From Tolypeutes matacus (taxonomy: Eukaryota > Chordata > Mammalia > Cingulata > Chlamyphoridae), in contig JAKSZT010054334.1 of NCBI GenBank assembly GCA_026826555.1, positions 33,600,083-33,664,082 of the forward strand: a stretch of 64,000 bases of DNA, given 5' to 3'. Position 1 is the stretch's first letter. Each line of letters begins with the position of its first letter. The notes below the pieces were generated by a model. The model was not told where the DNA came from. It did no database searches and worked only from the letters and a program-made list of their open reading frames with translations. The position numbers and the translations under genes are program-made. Below, piece by piece: positions 57,210 to 64,000 of the stretch.

Positions 57210-60200
57210 GCGAAAGGCTGTAAAAAAATATTCCACGCATGCAGTAACCAAAAAAAAAAAAAAAAAGCTGAAGTAGCTATATTTATATCAGACGAAATAG
57301 ACTTTAAAAGCAAAACTGGTAGTAGAAACAAGGAAGGACTATATATTAATAAAAAGAGGCAATTTACCAGGAAGAAATAACAATCATAAATGTATATGCA
57401 CCTAACCAGGATAATACAAATTGCATGTGGCAAACACTGGAAAAACTGAAGGGAGAAATAGATGTCACTACAATAATAATTGGAGAGTTCAATACACCAC
57501 TGTCAGCACTGGATAGAACATCTGGGTAGAGGATCAATAAAGAAACAGAGAGCTTGAATAATATGATAAATGGACTAAAGCTAATAGACACATACAGAAC
57601 ATTGTACCCCAAAACAGCAGGATATACATTCTTCTCAAGTGCTCATGGATCTTTCTCCACGATAGACTATATGTTGGGTCACAAAGCAGAGCTCAATAAA
57701 TACAACAAGATCAAAATTGAGCAAATCACTTTCTCTGATCATGATGGAATGAAGCTGGAAATCAACAAGAGGCAGAAAAAGAGAAAATTCACAAATGTAT
57801 GGAGATTAAACAACACACTCTTAAATAATCAGTGGATCAAAGTAGAAATTGTGAGTGAAATCAATAAATATTCATGACAAATAGAAATGATAACACAACA
57901 TATCAGAAACTATGGGATGCAATGAAGGCAGTACTGAGAGGGAAATTTCTATCCCTCAATGCTTTACATTCAAAAAGAAGAAAGAACTAAAATCAATGAC
58001 CTAACTACACAGCTGGAGTTACTAGAAAAAGAACAGCAAACTACTCCCAAAGCAATCACAAAGAATGAAATTACAAAGATCAAAGCAGAAATAAATGAAA
58101 TTGAGAACAAAAAAACAACAGAAAGAATTAACAAAACCAAAAGTTCGTTCTTAAAGATTAACGAAATTGATAAACATTTAGCTAGACTGACAAAGGAAAA
58201 AAGAGAAGATGCAAATAAAATAAAAAATGAAAATAAGGACATTACTACTGTCCCCACAGAAATAAAAGAGATCCTTTGAGGATACTATGAACAACTGTAC
58301 GCCAACAAACTAGACAATGTAAACAAAATGGACAAATTCTTGGGAACATACAAACAACATACACCGACCTTAAAAGAAATAGACAACCTCAATAAACCAA
58401 TCACATGTAAAGAGATTGAAACAGTCATCAAACAACTTCCCAAATGAAAAGCTCAGGACAAGATGGTTTCACAGGTGAGTTCTACCAAGCATTCAAAGAA
58501 GATTTAATACCAATCTTACTCAGGCTCTTCCAAAAAACTGAAGAAGGAAAGCTACCAAACTCATTCTATGAAGCCAGTATCACCTTAATACCTAAGCCTG
58601 ATAAAGATGTTACAAAAAAGAAAATTACAGACCTGTTTCCCTAATGAATGTGGATACAAATATCCTTGATAATCAAATCCAACAACACATTAAGAGTTAT
58701 TCATCATCAAGTGGGTTTTATATCAGGCATGTAAAGTTGGTTCAACACAAGAAAATCAATCAGCCTAAAATACCACATTAATAAATCAAAAAAGAAAAAT
58801 CACATGATCCCATGGATTGATGTAGACAAGGCATATGAGAAAACAGAGCATCCTTTCTTGATAAAAAATACCATAAAAGAACTGGAGGAATCTTCTTTAA
58901 CACGATAAAGGCCATATATGAAAAACCCACAGCTAACAGTGAACCCAATGATGAAAGACTGAAAGCTTTCCTTTTGAGATTGGGAATAAGACAAGGATGC
59001 CCACTGTCACCACTGTTGCTCAATATAATGCTAGAGGTTCTAGCTAGAGCAACTGGGCAAGACAAAGAAATAAAAGGCATCCAAATCAGAAAGGAAGAAG
59101 TAAAACTTTCGCTATTCACAGATGATATGATCCTATGTCTAAAAAGTCCCAAAAAATCTATAAAAAGGCTGCTAGATTTCAGTAGAGTGTCAGGATACAA
59201 GATCAATACACAAAAATCAGTGGTGTTTCCATACACTAGTAATGTGCCATCTGAGGAGGAACCCAGGGGAAAAAATTCATTTACAATAGTGACTAAATGA
59301 ATCAAATATTCAGGAATAAACTTAACCAAGAATGTAAAGCAATTGTATTTAGAGAACTACAATGCATTGCTAAAAGAAATTTTAAAAGATCCAAATAATT
59401 GGAAGAACATTCCACGCTCATGGATTGGAAGACTAAATATCACTAAGATGTCAATTTTACCCAAATTGATATACAGATTCAATGCAATTCCGATAAAAAA
59501 TTCCCCAGCATTTTTAAAAGAAATGGAAAACACAATTATCATATTTATTTGGAAGGGCAAAGGGCCCCAAATAGCTAGAAACATCTTAAAAAGGAAAAGT
59601 GAAGTTGGAAGACTCTCACTTCTGGACTTTACAGTAAAAACAGGGTAAAAACAGCATGGCACTGGCGTACAGATAGGCACATAGACCAATGGAACTGAAC
59701 TAATGGTTCAGAAACAGATCCTCACATCTATGATCAAGTGATTTTTGACAAGGCTGTCAAACCCTACACAGCTGGGGCAGAATAGTCTATTCAACAAATG
59801 GTGTTGGGAGAAATGGATATCTGAATCAAAAGGAAAGAGAGAGGACATCTATCTCACAACTTATACAAAAATTAACTCAAAATAGATCAAAGGCCAAAAT
59901 ATAAAAGCGAGAAACAGAAAGCTCCTAGAAGAAAATATAGGAAAACATCTTCAAGACCTGGTGGTAGATGGTGCATATTTAAACCTCACACCAAAAGCAT
60001 GAGCAACAAAAGAAAACATGGATAAATGGGAGCTTCTTAAACATTTTTGTGATTCAAAGGACTTTGTCAAGGTGAAAATGCAGCCCACTCAATGGGAGAA
60101 AATGGAACCCACATATCCCATAAGGGTTTGATTTCCATTCTATATAAAGAGATCATACAACTCAACAATAAAAGAGCAAACAATCCAATTTAAAAATGGG

Positions 60201-60790
60201 CAGAAGATTTAGAGACATTTCTCCAAAGAGGAAATACAAATGGCCAAAAAGCACATGGAAAATTGTTCAATATCAACAGCTTGTAAGGAAACACAAATCA
60301 AAACAACAATGAAATACCCTCTCATACCGCAGAGAATGGCCATTATTTAAAAAACAGAAAGTGTTGGAAAGGATGTGGAAAAATTGGAACACTCTTTCAT
60401 TGTTGGTGTGATTGTAAAAATGGTACAGCCTCTGTGGAAGAGAGTTTGGCAATTCCTCAGGAGGCTAAATATAGAACTGCCATATGATCTGGCATTCCCT
60501 CTACTAGGAATACATCCAGAGGAACTGAAAACTGTGACACAAACAGACATTTGCACACTGATGTTCAAAGCAGCATTATTCACAATTGCCAAAAGATGGA
60601 AACAACCTAAGTGTCCATCAACCAATGAATGGATAAACAAAAATGTGGTATATTCATAAGATGGAATACTATGCTGCTGTAAGAAGAAATGAAATTGGGA
60701 CACATAATGATAACATAGATGAACCTTGAAACATTATGCTAAGTAAAATAAGCCAGACACAAAAGGACAAATATTGCATGGCCCACTAAT
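57210..60790 (+). pseudogene. L1-C ORF2 remnant
   Basis: The first endonuclease part (NVNGLN, QETH) is deleted; the frame resumes near 57240. The endonuclease end reads FSTIDYMLGHKAELNKYNKI and ITFSDHDGMKLEI, keeping the SDH motif. Reverse transcriptase: [20 protein letters not shown], then [20 protein letters not shown], with the catalytic box FTDD at 59115-59126 (A to T). C-terminus at 60375-60659: LPYDLAFPLLGIHPEELKTV and KRWKQPKCPSTNEWINK. Several frameshifts. Inactive. Confidence 0.88.
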
Positions 60791-60820
60791 GTGAACTAAA
60801 TATTAAGAATACATGCGTGG

Positions 60821-62037
60821 CCACCTGAGAGCCTCCTTGTTGCTCAAATGTGGCCTCTCTCTAAGCCAAACTCAGCATATGAATGTACTACCTTCCCCCC
60901 AACATGGGACATGACTCCCGGGGATGAGCCTCCCTGGCAAGAGGGATTAATACCAAGTGCCAACTGGCAACACGACTGGAAAAAGACCTTGAATAAAAGG
61001 GGGAAAAGGTAAAGACAAATGAGTTCAAGTGGCTAAGAGACTTCAAAGAGAGTCGGGAGGTCATCCCAGAGGTAATGCTTATGCACACCTCAGTAGGAGC
61101 TCATAGAACATCAAAGTGCATATCACCCCACACAGAGGGGCTCCAGAGAGCTCTGGAGACACCCAGGTCCTATATAAGGGGGGATAGCCCCAGAGACTGA
61201 CGCCTTATCAGTGGGCTCTATTTTGGAATCCGTGCTCCTAAGAGTGACAGAATTGGACTCAAATAAGTCCTCCCTGCACATGGTTCATCAGTTCCTTCTA
61301 TTCAAACCTATTTGTGATACTGGAGTTTTTAGGTATACTTCCAGAGACTGGAGCCTCTGGCCTACCTATGTGCCAGGTGTGCGTGGAATCTCGGTGGAGC
61401 TGCAACTCCTACCCTACAGCTCAACAGACTCATCCAAGACATCTGGCGAGGAGACAACAATGGGCAACGGCCATCCCAGGGAATGGAGAGGGCCTGCATC
61501 TGCAGGCAGGATCATCCCACCCACCATATCCATGGGATATAAGCCCTCTCTCACTTGGAGGTGGAGTGGACATCACCATCCCAGTCCCCTCAGGATTGGG
61601 GGAAGAACTATGGACTAGAGTGGACTTAATGGTATTCTGTTGTACACATATGGTGATTCTAGCAATGGAAGAAATTATAACAGTGAGGTGGAGCCAGTGG
61701 CCACTAGACACTTTCGGGGCAGGGAGGGGATGTGCAGTTGAAATACAGGGGCTTTTTCGAGATTTGGAGGTTGTCCTGAGTGCCGTTGTAGCAACGGATG
61801 TAGGCCATTTTAAATCAGCACACACCATTCAGAACTGTGTGGGAGAGAGAGTGGTCTACAATGTGAACTGTGGTCTATGGTTGATGGCAAGGCCCCAGGA
61901 TGTGTAAGTCCATTGAGGGTGATGGGCCACACTTGTGGGAGATGTTTGTGTGGGATGTGGTGGGAGGTGTGGGAGGTGGGGAACATGGGAATCCCGGTAG
62001 GTTCCATGTAATATTTTAGGTAATCTAAGCACCTCTT

Positions 62038-62075
<38 letters not shown>

Positions 62076-62199
62076 TATCATTTTGGTAAGCAAATGCACA
62101 TATATGCATATATATTTACATATCATTTTACAAATATTGGTATGTATTGTGAAAATTTTCTTACCCACAATAAAAAATAAATTAAAAAAAAAAAAAAAA
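60821..62199 (+). mobile_element. 1.38-kb retroposon in the L1-C 3' UTR, class uncertain
   Basis: Flanked by AAGAATACATGCGTGG (60805-60820) and AAGAATACATGCATGG (62200-62215), and ending in an A17 tail, so it was inserted by target-primed reverse transcription. It is not L1 ORF2 and has no tRNA head. It begins CCACCTGAGAGCCTCCTTGT, has CCTATATAAGGGGG (TATA-like) near 61170, and the longest plus-strand frame is 61314-61907 (197 codons, no recognised domain). An internal A16-(AT)n at 62038-62079 is followed by about 120 bases and a second poly(A) signal, AATAAA near 62170. It may be a long 3' UTR of a different L1 lineage or an independent non-autonomous family; similar sequence is, as I recall, common in xenarthrans, but I cannot verify that. 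Confidence 0.7.
62038..62079 (+). repeat. A16 followed by (AT)n
   Basis: An internal A tract directly followed by about 12 AT units; probably the original tail of the retroposon body that turned into a microsatellite. Confidence 0.85.
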
Positions 62200-62869
62200 A
62201 AGAATACATGCATGGAGTTAAAACCTAGACTATAGGATATTAGGAGAAAAGAGAACAGTTATGAAGGAGTGCTGATGCTTAATGTAGGTGGAAGTTTTAA
62301 TTAACTTGACTGTAAAATTGTGGAAATGGATAGTTGATGGTAACACATTATAGTGAGTAGCAGCTGGTTTATAAATGGGATTGTGGCTGAAAAGGGTAGT
62401 CTAGGGATGTAAATGTCAGTTGAAAGAAAGCTAGAGAATAATCTAGGGACTGAATAACACAGTGAACCCAGAGGAGGATGAGAATTGTGCTTAATAATAC
62501 AAATGCAAGAATGTCCTTCTGTGAACTCAAATGGATGCACGTCACTATTGCAGGGTGGTGGGATTGTGGAGAAGCATGGGAAAAATACAATTAATGTAAC
62601 CTATGGACTATAGTTAACAGCAATAGCGCAATATTCTTGCATCAATGTCAAAGATGTACTATGCTAATAATAGGGGGTATGGAAAAAGTATACCAAATGT
62701 CCATGATGGACCATATTTAGTGGTAATAGTCTGATGATATTATCTCATAATCTGTAACAAATGTTCCAAAACGGTGTGGTGTGTTGGTGAAGGGGTGTTG
62801 TATGGGAATTCTACACATGTGCATCATTGTTTTGTAAGATCACAACTTCAGTAATAAAAATATATTTAA

Positions 62870-63235
62870 GGGGAGCAGATGTGGCTCAAGCAATTGGGCG
62901 CCTGCCTACCACATGGGAGGCCCTGGGTTCGGTTCCCAGTGCCTCCTAAAAAGGACGAGCAGACGCCACAATCAGCAGATGCCGCAGATGCCACAACCAG
63001 CAGACACTGCAACTGCCGCAACGAGCAGATGCTGCAAACAGCAGATGCCACAGCCAGCAGGAAGCAGAAGTAGCTCAAGCAGTTGGGCACTCGCCTCCCA
63101 CATGGGAGGCTCCAGGTTCAGTTCCTGGTGCCTCCTAAAGAAGATGAGCAGACAACCAGCAAACAGATGAGGAGCTAACTCAGGGGGAGGGGGATGAGGG
63201 GGAAATAAAAATTAAAAAAAAACAAAACAAACATT
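62870..63235 (+). mobile_element. Dimeric DAS-type SINE with minisatellite-like linker, in the L1-C tail
   Basis: Head one GGGGAGCAGATGTGGCTCAA and GGTTCGGTTCCCAGTGCC. The linker at 62957-63062 has repeated AGCAGATGCCRCA-like units (at least seven). Head two GAAGCAGAAGTAGCTCAAGC and GGTTCAGTTCCTGGTGCC. The tail is ACAAAACAAAC. It abuts the L1-C end. Confidence 0.92.
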
Positions 63236-63254
63236 AAAATACATATATATATTA

Positions 63255-63474
63255 GGGAAGCAGCTGTGGCTCAATTGGTTGGGTTCCCATTACCATATGG
63301 GAGTCCCCGGGTTCGATCCCTGGGGCCTCCTGGTGAAGAAGCTCCCACGCGGCGCGGTGAGCTCAGGGCCCACACAGCGCTATGAGCTGGCACAACAAAG
63401 GAAGACAAGCAGCAAGGGAGAGATAAATAATAAATAAATAATAAAAATAAAAAATAAAATTGATTTAAAAAAAT
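63255..63474 (+). mobile_element. DAS-type SINE in the L1-C tail
   Basis: GGGAAGCAGCTGTGGCTCAA, GGTTCGATCCCTGGGGCCTC, CGGCGCGGTGAGCTCAGG and a tail (AATAAATAATAAA). Its flanks are both ATATATATATT-rich, consistent with insertion in an AT-rich tail. Confidence 0.9.
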
Positions 63475-63500
63475 AGCTTTAAATATATATATATTTATAA

Positions 63501-64000
63501 AAAATTTGAGGGATGCAGTTAAAGATATATTTAGCAGAAAATTTAAAGCCTTTAATGTGTAAGAAAAAGACAACTTTAAAGAAGCAATCAGTTCAAGAAG
63601 TTAGGCAAAAAAGGATAAATACAAAGAAAGCAGAAAGAGAAAAAGAATAAAGAGAAGACACTAATGATGTAAAAACAAAATGGGATGCCATTAAATAATA
63701 TATAAATAGAGAAAGACATAAGACTCAATATAGAGGGAGTGGATGTGGCTCAGGCCGTTGGACACTCGCCTCCCACATGGGAGGTCCTGGGATTGGTTCC
63801 CGGTGCCTCCTGGAGAAGACAAGCAAACAATGAGCAGACAGATGAGAGAATCATCTGGTGGGGGGGATAAATAAAAAAATAAAAAATAGAGTAAATAAAT
63901 AAATCTTAAAAAAAAAAAAAAAAGACTCAATAACAATATAGTAAAAATATCTGTTGTCTTCAAATTGATTTGTACAGTCAATGCAATTTTTTAAATCTGC
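63501..64000 (+). mobile_element. Old L1 ORF2 fragment, right part
   Basis: TTTGAGGGATGCAGTTAAAG, ATTTAGCAGAAAATTTAAAG and TTGTACAGTCAATGCAATTT follow L1 ORF2 (LWDAxKA.. and YRFNAI..) on the plus strand, with large deletions. It continues past the window and is interrupted by a SINE. Confidence 0.7.
63731..63922 (+). mobile_element. DAS-type SINE in the old L1
   Basis: GGGAGTGGATGTGGCTCAGG, GATTGGTTCCCGGTGCCTCC, a body with AAACAATGAGCAGACAGATG, and a tail AATAAATAAATC plus A17. The duplication AGACTCAATA is exact at 63721-63730 and 63923-63932. Confidence 0.94.

Larger units (their letters stand above)
54300..62869 (+). mobile_element. L1-C: near full-length L1 with tandem-monomer 5' UTR
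   Basis: Flanked, beyond two SINEs in its tail, by the exact duplication AAAATTTGAG at 54290-54299 and 63501-63510. Order: 5' terminus with AAGATGG (54308), a unique section to 54880, 13 tandem units to about 56300, ORF1 56400-57190, ORF2 57210-60790 (endonuclease start deleted), a 3' UTR 60790-62869 split by a 1.4-kb retroposon, and the end GTAATAAAAATATATTTAA. ORFs are broken. It is antisense to PIBF1 and inserted into an older L1. Confidence 0.9.

Noticed and set aside
58778..59329. 183-codon frame on the minus strand
   Set aside because: It is the antisense shadow of the L1-C reverse transcriptase on the plus strand, including the FTDD box.
60374..60660. 94-codon open frame that could be read as a small gene
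   Set aside because: The peptide (LPYDLAFPLLGIHPEELK, PSTNEWINK) is the conserved end of L1 ORF2.
61430..61828. 132-codon minus-strand frame in the 1.38-kb retroposon
   Set aside because: Overlaps the plus-strand 197-codon frame; no recognised motif; the region is stop-poor by composition.

Overview
This is a eukaryotic, mammalian window: intronic sequence of one gene, heavily filled with retroposons. The many tRNA-Ala-derived SINEs (heads reading TGGCTCAA..TGGTTGGG and GGTTCGATCCC..GGGGCCTCCTGGTGAAG, with A-rich tails) match the DAS-SINE family known from armadillos. The L1 lineages fit as well, so a xenarthran, most likely Dasypus, is the best guess. There is no bacterial-style gene organisation and no operon, phage, plasmid, IS element or CRISPR array.

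The only host gene I can support is PIBF1 (CEP90) on the minus strand. Five of its coding exons lie at 52216-52116, 48794-48596, 47494-47375, 15203-15070 and 40-1 (the last cut by the window edge). All have AG/GT splice sites, their phases join without a break, and together they encode roughly residues 85 to 280 of the coiled-coil protein. The third intron in the window is about 32 kb and made largely of nested retroposons. The first coding exon (residues 1 to about 84) and the later exons lie outside.

Layout: 1-40 exon; 41-1156 plain intron; 1157-7531 an L1 (L1-A, minus) with matching target-site duplications, carrying SINEs and a second L1 tail; 7620-14410 L1 pieces, a solo LTR, ancient L1M and SINEs; 14424-14991 an L1 tail next to the exon at 15070-15203; 15234-23391 SINEs, L2, MIR, L1 tails and an MLT1 fragment; 23392-28629 L1-D (minus), one insertion by its flanking duplication, with two solo LTRs and its ORF2 centre missing; 31608-43525 a nest of three or more L1s on the plus strand (E, F, G) with SINEs and two LTRs; 43526-44532 MaLR/MLT1; 44952-45422 SINEs; 47375-52216 three exons, with an L2 and a MER5A pierced by four retroposons between them; 52790-53225 L2; 54211-64000 an old L1 split by L1-C, which itself carries a 1.4-kb retroposon and two SINEs.

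The L1s have broken ORFs. L1-C and L1-D share an unusual 5' UTR built of tandem units of about 110 bp (13 and 6 copies); L1-E and L1-F have unrelated 5' UTRs. The observations most worth checking are this monomer array, the 1.4-kb retroposon with a 3'-transduction-like tail, the stack of four insertions in one MER5A, and the apparent LTR-LTR recombination that removed the centre of L1-D. I found no convincing new protein-coding system. All repeat names come from pattern recognition, not a database search.
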